Assembly: GCF_010093185.1 (NCBI RefSeq)
Contig: NZ_PDWL01000006.1
Location: 96,969 to 160,968 of the forward strand
Direction: 5' to 3'
DNA: 64,000 nt
From: Pseudoxanthomonas jiangsuensis
GTDB lineage: Bacteria; Pseudomonadota; Gammaproteobacteria; Xanthomonadales; Xanthomonadaceae
Under the pieces are notes generated by a model. That model ran no database searches, was not told where the DNA came from, and saw nothing but the letters and a program-made list of their open reading frames with translations. Shown piece after piece: positions 1 through 9,345 of this stretch. Position 1 is the first letter of the stretch. Each line of letters opens with the position of its first letter. The position numbers were made by a program, and so were the translations under genes.

Positions 1-43
1 GTTTGCCGGTAACGGCCGGTGCGGGGACGGCGGCCGGCCGGGC

Positions 44-766
44 TCAGCCGCGGCCGCGGACCAGGGTGCCGACGTTCTGGCCGCGCAGGATCCGCATCAG
101 GTTGCCCGGGACCGAGACGTCGTAGACCCGCAAGGGGATGCCGTGGTCGCGGCACAGGGCGAAGGCGGCGGTGTCCATCACCTGCAGGTCGCGGGCGATG
201 ACCTCGTCGTGGTCCAACTCCTCGAAGCGCACCGCGTCGCTGTGCTTCTTCGGGTCCTTGTCGTAGACGCCGTCGACCTTGGTCGCCTTCAGCAGCAGGT
301 CGGCGTTGATCTCGATCGCGCGCAGGGCGGCGGCCGAGTCGGTGGTGAAGAACGGATTGCCGGTGCCGGCGGCGAAGATCCCGATCCGGCCCTTCTCCAG
401 GTGGCGCACGGCGCGGCGGCGGATGTAGTCCTCGCACACGTCGTTGATCTTCAGCGCGCTCATCACCCGGACCTTGCCGCCGAGCTTCTCCAGCGCGTCC
501 TGCATCGCCAGGGCGTTGATCACCGTGGCCAGCATGCCCATCTGGTCGCCGGTGACCCGGTCCATGCCCGAGGCGGCCAGGCCGGCGCCGCGGAAGATGT
601 TGCCGCCGCCGATCACCAGGCCGATCTCGGCGCCGGCTTCGCGCGCCTCCATCACCTCGCGGGCGATGCGGCCGATCACCACCGGGTCGATGCCGTAGTC
701 CTCGGCTCCCATCAACGCCTCGCCCGAGAGTTTCAGCAGGACGCGACGGTGGGCGAGCTCGGACAT
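44..766 (-). CDS. pyrH: UMP kinase (PyrH)
   Basis: Phosphorylates UMP to UDP in pyrimidine nucleotide synthesis, in the cytoplasm. The 240-residue product matches the amino-acid-kinase-fold family in length. The N-terminal phosphate-binding segment [11 protein letters not shown] (residues 10-20), GGGNIFRG (53-60) and the [13 protein letters not shown] segment near residue 136 are all present. The ATG is preceded by a weak GAGG. It sits downstream of tsf as in the usual rpsB-tsf-pyrH-frr block, but an HDOD-GGDEF gene lies between tsf and pyrH. The 43 bases beyond the stop reach the window edge. frr is expected there by family gene order but is not visible. Confidence 0.97.
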   Translation of the reverse strand: MSELAHRRVLLKLSGEALMGAEDYGIDPVVIGRIAREVMEAREAGAEIGLVIGGGNIFRGAGLAASGMDRVTGDQMGMLATVINALAMQDALEKLGGKVRVMSALKINDVCEDYIRRRAVRHLEKGRIGIFAAGTGNPFFTTDSAAALRAIEINADLLLKATKVDGVYDKDPKKHSDAVRFEELDHDEVIARDLQVMDTAAFALCRDHGIPLRVYDVSVPGNLMRILRGQNVGTLVRGRG

Positions 767-855
767 GGGGGGCCTCGGCAGGTGGAAAACGCGCGGATTC
801 TAGCGGAAAGCGCCTGCAGCCGGGCCGCGCGCCGGGGCCGCCGGCACGTCGCCGT

Positions 856-2355
856 TCATTGCCGGTGCGGGCTGACCCGGTTGCGGCCTTCGCGCTTGGC
901 GCCGTACAGGGCGTCGTCGGCGGCCTGCAGAAGGCTGCGGGCGTCTTCGAAGCGGGTGCCGGCGCTGTCGTGGGTGGCCAGGCCGGCGGAGAAGGTCACG
1001 TGCAGCGGCTGTTCCTCGACCACGGCCATCGGCAGGCGCGAGACCTCGTCGAGGATGCGCTGCAGCACGCGCGAGGCGGCGGCCTCGTTGGAATGGCTGA
1101 GCACGACCAGGAATTCCTCGCCGCCGTAGCGGGCGATCAGGTCGGTGCTGCGCAGCATCCTCTGCAGGGTCTGGGCGAACTGGCGCAGGACCTGGTCGCC
1201 GACCAGGTGGCCGTGCTGGTCGTTGATCCGCTTGAAGTCGTCCAGGTCGATGAAGGCGATCGACAGGGGCTGCTGCAGGGCCACGGCGGTGGCGAACTCG
1301 CGCTCGAGCACCTCCTCCATCTGCAGCCGGTTGTAGACCCCGGTCAGCGGGTCGCGCCGCGACTGCTCGGTCAGCCGGCGCATCCGCTCCTCGGAGGCTT
1401 GGACGTCGTGGCGGGCCTGGCTGGCCTCCTGGATCTCGCGCAGGTTGCGCAGGATCAGCAGCTCCTTGGCGTGCTCGGAGATCGCTTGCAGGTGCTCGGG
1501 GCGGTTGATCCGCACCTCGAACAGGGCGCTGATCTCCGGCAGGGCGGCGGCGATCTGCACCAGCAGTTCGTCCAGCACCGGTGCCTGCTTGCCGGTGGCC
1601 ATGCCGACCCCGGCCTCGGCCGCCGCGCGGAGCCGGCCGTCCGGGTCTTCCGTGGCCAGCCACAGGTCGGCCACCGCACCGGAGGCGACCACACTGGCGA
1701 GGAAGGGGTCGTCGGCCGAGACGGCCGCGCCGGCCTCGCTGGCGGCGATCGCTTCGGCCAGGTAGGCCGGCAGCTGCCACTGCCGCGCCAGCCAGGCGCC
1801 GACCTTGGCGTGGTCGCTGCCGAACACCTCGCGCTCCAGCGCCAGCAGCGCGGCGTTGTCGCCGACGCGGCCGCGCAAGGCGGTGTATTCGGCCGGCGCG
1901 GCCTGGAGCAGGGCCAGGCCGCCGATGTCCTGCAGCAGCCCGGCCAGCATCAGGTCCTCGAGGCGGGCCGCGCCGGCCTGCTGGCCGACCAGGCGCGCGG
2001 CCAGCGCCGCCAGCACGCTGCGCCGCCAGATCTTCTCCTGCTCGGCCGCGGTGCCGTTCTTGCCGCGCAGGCCCTGGACCAGGGAGAAGCCCAGGGCCAG
2101 GCTCAGGGTCGCGTTGAGGCCGAGCATGGTCATCGCCTGGCCGAGGTTGTCGACCCGGCGGCGGCCGGCGTACAGCGGCGAGTTGGCCACCCGCAGCATC
2201 CGCGCGCTCAGCGCCGGGTCCATGCCGATCACCCGCGCGGTGGCGTTGATGTCGACGTTCGGGTCCTGGGCCAGGTCGATGATCTGCAATGCCACGCCGG
2301 GCGGCGAGGGCAGGTTGCGGCAGTGCAGGAGGCTGGCTTCGAGTTCCGGTCGCAT
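856..2355 (-). CDS. HDOD-GGDEF diguanylate cyclase
   Basis: Predicted cytoplasmic c-di-GMP synthase with an N-terminal HDOD sensory or scaffolding domain (about residues 10-210; LPSPPGVALQIIDLAQDP near the start, then DPALSARMLRVANSP). A short helical linker follows, then a C-terminal GGDEF domain (about 330-495). The active-site motif is GGEEF at 411-415. The product-inhibition site RSTD at 402-405 has the normal five-residue spacing, so the enzyme should be active and feedback-inhibited. There is no transmembrane segment. The gene lies between tsf and pyrH on the same strand. A terminator after tsf (2483-2510) and a promoter-like pair at 2383-2411 suggest it is transcribed separately. The start is the first ATG; no good ribosome binding site precedes it. 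Confidence 0.9.
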   Translation of the reverse strand: MRPELEASLLHCRNLPSPPGVALQIIDLAQDPNVDINATARVIGMDPALSARMLRVANSPLYAGRRRVDNLGQAMTMLGLNATLSLALGFSLVQGLRGKNGTAAEQEKIWRRSVLAALAARLVGQQAGAARLEDLMLAGLLQDIGGLALLQAAPAEYTALRGRVGDNAALLALEREVFGSDHAKVGAWLARQWQLPAYLAEAIAASEAGAAVSADDPFLASVVASGAVADLWLATEDPDGRLRAAAEAGVGMATGKQAPVLDELLVQIAAALPEISALFEVRINRPEHLQAISEHAKELLILRNLREIQEASQARHDVQASEERMRRLTEQSRRDPLTGVYNRLQMEEVLEREFATAVALQQPLSIAFIDLDDFKRINDQHGHLVGDQVLRQFAQTLQRMLRSTDLIARYGGEEFLVVLSHSNEAAASRVLQRILDEVSRLPMAVVEEQPLHVTFSAGLATHDSAGTRFEDARSLLQAADDALYGAKREGRNRVSPHRQ

Positions 2356-2382
2356 CGGCGGTCGGTCGGTTCCGGTCCTTGG

Positions 2383-2411
2383 AGTATGCCGGCAAATGCC
2401 GGTGCCGATAA
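2383..2411 (-). promoter_or_regulatory. Candidate promoter of the HDOD-GGDEF gene
   Basis: On the minus strand TTATCG and CATACT are separated by 17 bases, between the tsf terminator and the HDOD-GGDEF start. The match to sigma-70 consensus is moderate. This is inference from sequence only. Confidence 0.4.
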
Positions 2412-2482
2412 GCAGGGTACGCCGGCGGGCGGCGCACGCCTACCGTTTCGGCGGAAAGAGTGGCGGGGACGGGCGCATAAAA

Positions 2483-2510
2483 GGAAAGCCGCGGCGGGCC
2501 GCGGCTTTCC
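2483..2510 (-). terminator. Rho-independent terminator of rpsB-tsf
   Basis: A perfect 12-bp stem (2483-2494 with 2499-2510) has a 4-base loop and is followed on the minus strand by TTTTAT. It lies 22 bases after the tsf stop codon, so it ends the rpsB-tsf transcript before the HDOD-GGDEF gene. Confidence 0.9.
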
Positions 2511-2532
2511 GGGTGCTACGGGTGCGGCGCGA

Positions 2533-3408
2533 TCAGACCTGCATCGCCTTGGCGACTTCGGCGGCGTAGTCCTCGACCACCTTCTCGATGCCCTCGCCGA
2601 CCACCAGGCGCTGGAAGCCGACCACGTCGGCGCCGGCGGCCTTGACCACCTGCTCGACCGACTTGTCGCTGTCGAGCACGTACGGCTGGCCGTACAGGGT
2701 GACCTCGTTGACGATCTTGTTGATCTTGCCGGAGATGATCTTCTCCAGGATCTCGGCCGGCTTGGCCTTGTCCTTCTCGGACATCTTGGCCAGCTCGATC
2801 TCCTTCTCCTTGGCCACGAACTCGGCCGGCACGTCGGCCGCCTTGTTGTGCGGCGGGTTCATCGCCGCCACGTGCATGGCCAGGCCGCGGGCCAGCTCGG
2901 CGTCGCCGCCGGCCAGTTCCACCAGCACGCCGATCTTGCCGCCGTGGACGTAGGCGGCGACGTTGTTGGCCGAGTCGATGCGGGCCAGGCGGCGGATCTG
3001 GATGTTCTCGCCGAGCTTGGCCACGGCCGCGGCGCGGGCTTCCTCCACGGTGGCGCCGGAGGCCAGCTTGGCGGCCTTCAGGGCTTCCACGTCGGCGGCG
3101 CCGGAGGCCAGCGCGGCCTGGGCGACGGTGTCGATGAAGGCGATGAAGTTCTCGTCCTTGGCGACGAAGTCGGTCTCGGAGTTGACCTCGACCAGCACGG
3201 CCTTGCCGCCGTCCTGGGCCACCGCGATGCGGCCTTCGGCGGCGACGCGGTCGGCCTTCTTGTCGGCCTTGGCCAGGCCCGACTTGCGCAGCCACTCGGC
3301 CGCGGCGTCGATGTCGCCGGCGTTCTCGGTCAGCGCCTTCTTGCACTCCATCATGCCGGCGCCGGTGCGCTCGCGCAGATCCTTGACCAGGGAAGCAGTG
3401 ATTTCCAC
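2533..3408 (-). CDS. tsf: Elongation factor Ts
   Basis: Guanine-nucleotide exchange factor for EF-Tu in translation elongation. The 291-residue product starts [20 protein letters not shown], the typical UBA-like N-terminal domain, and carries the TDFV core motif at residues 79-82 that contacts EF-Tu. A GAGG lies ahead of the ATG. It follows rpsB on the same strand after about 157 bases that contain a GC-rich hairpin, and a strong terminator follows it. Length and organisation are normal for the family. Confidence 0.98.
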   Translation of the reverse strand: MEITASLVKDLRERTGAGMMECKKALTENAGDIDAAAEWLRKSGLAKADKKADRVAAEGRIAVAQDGGKAVLVEVNSETDFVAKDENFIAFIDTVAQAALASGAADVEALKAAKLASGATVEEARAAAVAKLGENIQIRRLARIDSANNVAAYVHGGKIGVLVELAGGDAELARGLAMHVAAMNPPHNKAADVPAEFVAKEKEIELAKMSEKDKAKPAEILEKIISGKINKIVNEVTLYGQPYVLDSDKSVEQVVKAAGADVVGFQRLVVGEGIEKVVEDYAAEVAKAMQV

Positions 3409-3538
3409 GGGAATACCTCGTTATGGGATGGGTTCGGCTCCGTGTCGCGACGGAGCGGGGCGGGAGGCCATCGCGCGCGGCGCGCGCCATGGCCAGGCCC
3501 CGGTGCGGACGGCGCAGGGCGCCCGTCCGCACGGAGAG

Positions 3539-3558
3539 GGCGGCCGCACGCGGCCGCC
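3539..3558 (-). other. Hairpin between rpsB and tsf (possible attenuator)
   Basis: An 8-bp perfect GC stem (3539-3546 with 3551-3558) with a 4-base loop starts a few bases after the rpsB stop. It has no T-run, so it may be a processing or partial attenuation site, or simply stabilise the rpsB 3' end. Confidence 0.35.
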
Positions 3559-3565
3559 GGGTGGA

Positions 3566-4390
<825 letters not shown>

Positions 4391-4664
4391 TGCTCGTAAC
4401 TCCTGATGGTGGAATCGCGTCGTGTGCGGCTTTTCTTGGACAGTCCGCACATGGACCGGTGCGCGCCGCGGGGGCGTGCACCGACGATTCCGGGGTTGGG
4501 CCTCCCTGGCGCTTCCGTGGCCGAACCCGTTCCTGCGATCGGAACGGGCACCCCGGCACGGGGATGGGCGTCAGGTGTGTATTCGCCTGGGGCCGGAAGA
4601 ACCGGCCACCCTGCGCCCGGCGTGGGCGGTCCCCCGGCAGGCGGGGGACGGACAGAGCCGCGGA
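4391..4664 (-). other. Long rpsB 5' leader (possible S2 autoregulation)
   Basis: About 265 bases separate the predicted transcription start from the rpsB start codon. The stretch has no gene. It contains an 8-bp GC hairpin (GTCCCCCG pairing with CGGGGGAC, about 4629-4649) close to the 5' end. Long structured leaders bound by S2 are known for proteobacterial rpsB; that this one is such a leader is inference. Confidence 0.4.
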
Positions 4665-4693
4665 AGTATAGCGGCCGGCCCGGTTCCGGGCAA
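4665..4693 (-). promoter_or_regulatory. rpsB promoter
   Basis: On the minus strand TTGCCC (4688-4693) and TATACT (4665-4670) are separated by exactly 17 bases, a strong housekeeping promoter. It starts only 19 bases after the stop codon of the upstream pilus chaperone gene, with no terminator between, so pilus transcripts could read into rpsB. Confidence 0.75.
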
Positions 4694-4712
4694 ACGGCCG
4701 GGGCCGGGCGGA

Positions 4713-5441
4713 TCAGCGGCCGCCGAACAGGTCCGGGGCCGGCACCAGCACGGTGGGGGTGCCGTCGACCTCGGCCTGGAAGCGGCCGTAGGGCGGCTCG
4801 CCGGCATCTTCCGGCATCGGCCAGTGCTTGTAGCGCCCGGGCAGGACGTAGCCGGCCAGGTTGGGCGCGAGCAGGTACTCGCGGCCGCCGGTGCCGACGA
4901 AGCTGAGGTTGGCGATGCGGGCGTGGCGGTCGCCGCTGTTGTCCACCCGCAGGTGGCGCTGGCCGCGGCCGTCCGCCTCGATCCGGGCGCTCAGCCGCGG
5001 TCCGGCGACCGCGGCGGCCGGGGCCAGGAACACCGGGATCGAGTAGCGCAGCCGGCCGGCATCGGTGGCGCCGGCCGCGGGCAGTTCGTCGACGATCAGG
5101 CGGTAGGCGGTCTCCGTGGCCGGCCCGGCCGGAGCCAGCCGCACCACCCGGACCAGCTGGCGTCCCTGCCCGGGAACCTGGAGCAGGGGCGGACTGACCG
5201 CCAGGTCGCGGGTCGCCGCGAGCACCTCGCCGCCGTCCTGCTGGGTCCAGGCGAAGATCCGCACCTGGGCGTGCAGCGGCGCCTGGCGGCCGTTGCTCAG
5301 CCACAGGCTGGCCGCGCCGGCGTCCGGCGCCAGGGTCAGCGAGACCGGTTCGATCCGCAGGTCGCCGGACGGGGCGGCGGCCGCGATGCCCAGCCAGAGC
5401 GCCAGGGCCAGGCCCCAGCGGGCGTGCTTCGGGGCGGCCAT
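4713..5441 (-). CDS. Fimbrial periplasmic chaperone (second copy)
   Basis: PapD/CsuC-type chaperone expected to cap pilin subunits by donor-strand complementation in the periplasm. The 242-residue product has a signal peptide (residues 1 to about 23) and the first Ig-like domain with the typical LWLSNG and YRLIVDELP motifs. The second domain has the pattern LRVDNSGDRHARIANLSF. The ATG overlaps the stop of the small subunit gene upstream (TGATG), so the two are translationally coupled. It is clearly related to the chaperone at 9296-10126. A locus with two chaperones and one usher is unusual and suggests this copy serves the miniature subunit beside it. Confidence 0.88.
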   Translation of the reverse strand: MAAPKHARWGLALALWLGIAAAAPSGDLRIEPVSLTLAPDAGAASLWLSNGRQAPLHAQVRIFAWTQQDGGEVLAATRDLAVSPPLLQVPGQGRQLVRVVRLAPAGPATETAYRLIVDELPAAGATDAGRLRYSIPVFLAPAAAVAGPRLSARIEADGRGQRHLRVDNSGDRHARIANLSFVGTGGREYLLAPNLAGYVLPGRYKHWPMPEDAGEPPYGRFQAEVDGTPTVLVPAPDLFGGR

Positions 5442-5749
5442 CAGAACACGACGGTGGTCACCCGCGAGCCGTCGTCCGCGTCGCTGTGCGGTACCGGCAG
5501 GTGCGTGGCGTGGGAGGTGCCGCCGGTCTGGACCAGGGCGCTGGGCGGGATGGCCGCGGTGGCCGGCGTGGCCAGGGCCCAGGGGATCCCGGCGCTGCAG
5601 TCCACGCTGGGGACGGCGTCGGCGGCGCGGATGTCGCAGCGTTCGAGCACGGTCATCGAGATCCGCAGGGTGGTGCGCGCGCTGGAGGCCTGCACGGCGC
5701 CGACTGCCAGGACCAGGGCAGCCAGGATCAGGACTTTGCAGGCACGCAT
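5441..5749 (-). CDS. Miniature spore-coat-U-like pilin subunit
   Basis: A secreted 102-residue protein with a signal peptide (about residues 1-24). It resembles a shortened spore-coat-U pilin. An N-terminal strand region RTTLRISMTVLERCDI is followed by VDCSAGIPWAL, which parallels the strand, cysteine and C-x-x-G-x-P pattern of the full-length subunit at 10144-10650. It ends in a beta-strand-like RVTTVVF. The middle of the fold, about 65 residues, is missing. A good GGAG precedes the ATG, and the gene is translationally coupled to chaperone 2. The function is not known. Alternatives are a polymerisation terminator, a minor pilus component, or a decayed pilin. Confidence 0.7.
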   Translation of the reverse strand: MRACKVLILAALVLAVGAVQASSARTTLRISMTVLERCDIRAADAVPSVDCSAGIPWALATPATAAIPPSALVQTGGTSHATHLPVPHSDADDGSRVTTVVF

Positions 5750-5911
5750 CGGCGACTCCGTGCCGACAGGACGTTCGGCGTTCAGTCACGCTTTCGGCGG
5801 ATGCCCTCGAAAGTTGAGGCGACGATGCGGCCAGGCCGGTGATCGGAACGTGATCTGCCAACCCGGTCACGGAAGGCGGCCGTGGCGGTCCGTGCCGGCC
5901 GGCAGCGGGCC

Positions 5912-6913
5912 TCAATAGGTCAGGGTGACGGTGACCGTGTCCGAATAGGTGCCCGGGGCCGCCACCGCCTGCGCCGGCACGCGGCCGTACACGACCAGGG
6001 TCTGGACGCTGTTGTCGCCGGTGCCGGTGCGGTCGTTGGGACTGGTCGACCAGGCCTGGGTGCGGGCGCTGTCGCGGTAGAGCTCGTAGCCGATGTGGCC
6101 GCCCGGGCCGGCCATGCGCCGGTTGCCGCCGCTGGCATGGCTGCCGTTGTCCAGCGCCACCCGCCAGGCGGTGCCGGCGGGGCAGTGCAGGCTGATGGCG
6201 GAGGTCTGCTCGCGGGCGCTGGACAGCCGGGTGACCGTGCCGAAGTCCAGGTCGGTGGCGGTGCTGATGTAGCAGCTGTTGGCGAAGCTGGTCCGGACCT
6301 CGGTGTAATGGGTGCTGGCGCTGCCGCTGGCCGCGCACTGTTCGGGGCTGGGCGCGGTGCCGCCGGCCTGGGATGCGAAGCGCAGCACCGAGGTGATCTG
6401 GCTGACGTAGTTGCCGGCGGCCACGGTCTGCCCGGCGGGCAGCCTGGCGTGGATCTGCATCGACCCGCTGGCCTGGCCGTCGGCGGTCATCGTCAGCACC
6501 GTGCTGAAGACTGGATGGCCGCTGCCGTCGGCGCCGAGCAGCTGGGTGTGGGACGGATTGGCGTAGAGGTCGTAGTCCAGGTAGGCGTTGGGGGTGACGC
6601 TCCAGTTGATCATCCGCCGCGGCGCCACCCCGCCGGGGGTGTTCGGGTTCATCGTCAGGCACACCCGGTGGCTGAGCGTGGCATGGGTGTAGTTGTTGCA
6701 GATGAAGGTCAGGGTCCCGTTGCCGGTGGCGCCCGAGGCGTTGGCCGAGCCGAAGGACAGGGTCGGCGAGCTGTTGATCCAGCAGGTCTGGGCGCGGGCG
6801 GCGGCCGGAAGCAGCCATGCGCACAGCGCGCACAGGGCCAGCGCCAGCAGCCGGCGCGGGAATGGCGCCGGCCGGCGGACGCAGGCGGGCGCGGGCCAGC
6901 TCGTGGTGTTCAT
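5912..6913 (-). CDS. Two-domain spore-coat-U tip adhesin (CsuE-like)
   Basis: Likely tip subunit of an archaic chaperone-usher pilus. The 333-residue product has a long signal region (hydrophobic core LLALALCALCAWLL, cleavage near ARA-QT). Two spore-coat-U domains follow: one beginning CWINSSPTLSFG, the second beginning CYISTATDLDFGTV and ending DTVTVTLTY. Each has a cysteine near its first strand. The chosen ATG overlaps the usher stop in an ATGA arrangement. An in-frame ATG six bases upstream, at 6919, with AGGAG four bases before it, is an equally possible start. Two-domain subunits at this position act as tip adhesins in Csu pili; adhesion here is inference. Confidence 0.85.
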   Translation of the reverse strand: MNTTSWPAPACVRRPAPFPRRLLALALCALCAWLLPAAARAQTCWINSSPTLSFGSANASGATGNGTLTFICNNYTHATLSHRVCLTMNPNTPGGVAPRRMINWSVTPNAYLDYDLYANPSHTQLLGADGSGHPVFSTVLTMTADGQASGSMQIHARLPAGQTVAAGNYVSQITSVLRFASQAGGTAPSPEQCAASGSASTHYTEVRTSFANSCYISTATDLDFGTVTRLSSAREQTSAISLHCPAGTAWRVALDNGSHASGGNRRMAGPGGHIGYELYRDSARTQAWSTSPNDRTGTGDNSVQTLVVYGRVPAQAVAAPGTYSDTVTVTLTY

Positions 6914-9345
6914 CGGCATACCACTCCTTGCAGTTCCACCAGGCCGCGGTCGGCGCTCACCGGTGGCAGCGTGGCTTCGCAGAAGCCGCCATTCTGGCCG
7001 ATCCGCAGGCGCGCATCCGCCGGCGGATCCTCGAGGTAGAGCAGGCCGTCGTAACCGACCACGGTCAGCGGCGGGGCGCTGGCCGGGTCGGCGTCGTGTA
7101 GCCACACGGGACTGCCGGCGGCCAGCGGCCGGCCATCCGCACCGGTCAGGCCGACCTGCAGGGAGAGCACCGGGCGCATCGGGAAGCGCGCCAGCATGCC
7201 GCTGCGGCTCTCGGGCACGGCCAGCAGCTCGGTCCGGCCCAGGCTCACGTCGGCCGGCGCCTGCAGCGGGTCGATCGACAGGCGGTTGTTCTGCCAGGCG
7301 TTGAGCCGGCTCACCAGCAGCAGGCCGTGGGCGTCGGTGCGGCCGACCAGGCGGTTCTCCAGCAGGATCGGCACGTCGGCGATGCCGTCGGTGGAGACCA
7401 GGGCGAAGGCGTCGTCGACCCGGCGCATGCCGAACAGGTGACCCTGCATCAGCAGGACGCTGCCGCTGGCGCTGGCATAGCCGGTGTTGCGGCCGCCTTC
7501 GCCGCCGGTGTGGTGGACGCCGGCGGCCCATTCGCCGTGGGCGCCGAGGCGGTTGATCTCCGCCTGCGCGCTGGCCGCGTCGCCGGCGCTGGCCTGGGCG
7601 CGCCAGCCCCAGCCGCCGCGGTCGTAGTCGACGCTGCGGTTGGCCTCCACGGTCAGGCCGTCGGTGCCGGACGCGTGGCGCGCGCTGGCCGAGACCGAGG
7701 TGCGGCGGTCCAGCGGCATCGACCAGTACAGGTAGGCGTGGTCGCTGTCTTCGCGTTCCAGGTCGCGGTTGAGGTTGACGCTGAGGTAGCCGGCGCGCGG
7801 CAACTGCCAGGACAGCGACAGGTTGGCGTAGCGCGCGCGCGGCTGCTGCGCCCGGTCCTGGCGCAGGTAGCTGGCGCCGATCTGGACCCGGCCCAGGCTG
7901 ACGCCGGCGAAGGCGCGGTCGCTGCGCCGCGCCAGCGGCGAATCCTCCAGGCTGGCCACGTCGGCGAACGCGGCGTCGCGGCGCAGGCTGGAAAGGGCGA
8001 GGTTGAAGCGCGGCGAGGCCCACTGCCAGCCGCCGCCGTACTGGCGACCGGCGCGTCCCTCGTGGCGGCTGCCGGCCAGCGACAGGTCGAGCACGCCGCC
8101 GCGGCGGCCGAGCATCACCTGGGCGCCGGCGCCGGCCATGGCCAGCTCGGCGGTGCCCTCGGCGTGCGCTTCCACGGTGAGCAGGTCGTTGACGCCGTGG
8201 CGCAGGGTGGCGCTGGCCATCGGCTCGTCGGCATAGGCGAACGAGCGCAGGCCGTAGTCGCGCCGGACCAGGCCCGCCTCCAGCGACCAGTCGCTCAGCC
8301 CGGCCTGGAGCAGCTCGGCGCTGCTGTACAGGCTGAAATCGACCACCCGGCTCTGGCCGTTGATGTCGGTGATCACCATCTGCGCCTGGCCGGCGCCGCT
8401 GACCCGCGGCAGGCTGTCGATCTGGAACTGCCCCGGCCGCACCTGCTGGCTGGACTGGCGGATGCCGTCGATGAACAGGTCCACCGTGGACGGCAGGGCC
8501 GCCTCGCCGGCGAACGAGGCCAGCGGCGTGGTCACCCGGTAGGGCTGCAGGGCGAAGTCGCGCGCGATCCGCACGCCGCCGATCCGGGTCGGGCGGGTCC
8601 ATTGCAGCGCGCCGGTGTAGGTGTCGCCGGCGATCACGGACACCATGCTGTCCTGCAGGTCCAGCCGCCAGGCGGTGTCCAGGCGGACGGTGTCGTTGTC
8701 GTCCGTGTCCGGGCCGCGGACGACGCGGCTGACCACGCTGTTGCTCCACAGGCCGGGACCGAACCCGAACAGGCGCAGTTCGTGCCAGCCGCTGACCGAG
8801 CGGTGGTCGCCGTCGCCCTGGGCGTAGAGGTCGTAGTTGAGCAGCAGGCCGGGGGCGCGGCTGGCCGGGTCCACCCGTGGCGGCGGCGCGGCGGACGGGC
8901 CGAAATGTTCGCGTTCGGCCGACAGGGCCTCCAGCGGCACGGTCAGCGCCAGATGCTGGCGGCCGGCGTCGTAGCGGGCCTGCAGGCCGGGGATGGCGTC
9001 CAGCGCGACCAGGCGGCTGCCGGCGTCGTCGCTGCCCGGCCACTGCAGGCCCAGCCCGCGCAGGGTCGCGGCGCTGGCGTGCAGGCGGCCGTCGAGCATC
9101 AGGAAGCGCGCCAGCTGGCCGGTCACCGACTGGTTCAGCGAGACCTCCAGGTACAGCTCCTCGGCCCCTGCCGGCACGGGCAGGCGGTCGTCCTCGGCAT
9201 CGACCAGGTCCAGGGTCGAGGGGCTGGACAGCCCGGGGGAGGCGGGAACGGCGGGCGCGGCCAGGGATCCGAAGGGCGCGCAGGCCGCGGCGACGCTAGC
9301 GGCCAGCGCCGTCCAGCGGCAGGGCCTGGTCGCTCGCATCGTCAT
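6910..9345 (-). CDS. Fimbrial outer-membrane usher (CsuD/FimD family)
   Basis: Outer-membrane pore that assembles chaperone-bound subunits into the pilus. The 811-residue product has a signal peptide. An N-terminal domain with LYLEVSLNQSVTGQLARFLM recruits chaperone-subunit complexes. A long beta-barrel region follows, and the C-terminal domain holds a Cys pair (GGFCEATLP and VVCR). Length is near the family norm. The start overlaps the upstream chaperone by about 50 bases. An in-frame ATG two codons later is also possible. The gene is flanked by chaperone 1 and the two-domain tip subunit, the canonical order C-D-E. Confidence 0.92.
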   Translation of the reverse strand: MTMRATRPCRWTALAASVAAACAPFGSLAAPAVPASPGLSSPSTLDLVDAEDDRLPVPAGAEELYLEVSLNQSVTGQLARFLMLDGRLHASAATLRGLGLQWPGSDDAGSRLVALDAIPGLQARYDAGRQHLALTVPLEALSAEREHFGPSAAPPPRVDPASRAPGLLLNYDLYAQGDGDHRSVSGWHELRLFGFGPGLWSNSVVSRVVRGPDTDDNDTVRLDTAWRLDLQDSMVSVIAGDTYTGALQWTRPTRIGGVRIARDFALQPYRVTTPLASFAGEAALPSTVDLFIDGIRQSSQQVRPGQFQIDSLPRVSGAGQAQMVITDINGQSRVVDFSLYSSAELLQAGLSDWSLEAGLVRRDYGLRSFAYADEPMASATLRHGVNDLLTVEAHAEGTAELAMAGAGAQVMLGRRGGVLDLSLAGSRHEGRAGRQYGGGWQWASPRFNLALSSLRRDAAFADVASLEDSPLARRSDRAFAGVSLGRVQIGASYLRQDRAQQPRARYANLSLSWQLPRAGYLSVNLNRDLEREDSDHAYLYWSMPLDRRTSVSASARHASGTDGLTVEANRSVDYDRGGWGWRAQASAGDAASAQAEINRLGAHGEWAAGVHHTGGEGGRNTGYASASGSVLLMQGHLFGMRRVDDAFALVSTDGIADVPILLENRLVGRTDAHGLLLVSRLNAWQNNRLSIDPLQAPADVSLGRTELLAVPESRSGMLARFPMRPVLSLQVGLTGADGRPLAAGSPVWLHDADPASAPPLTVVGYDGLLYLEDPPADARLRIGQNGGFCEATLPPVSADRGLVELQGVVCR

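Noticed and set aside
5912..9043. A single fused usher-pilin protein
   Set aside because: The part upstream of 6919 in this frame is out of frame with the real usher. A signal peptide and ribosome site mark a separate start at 6913-6919.
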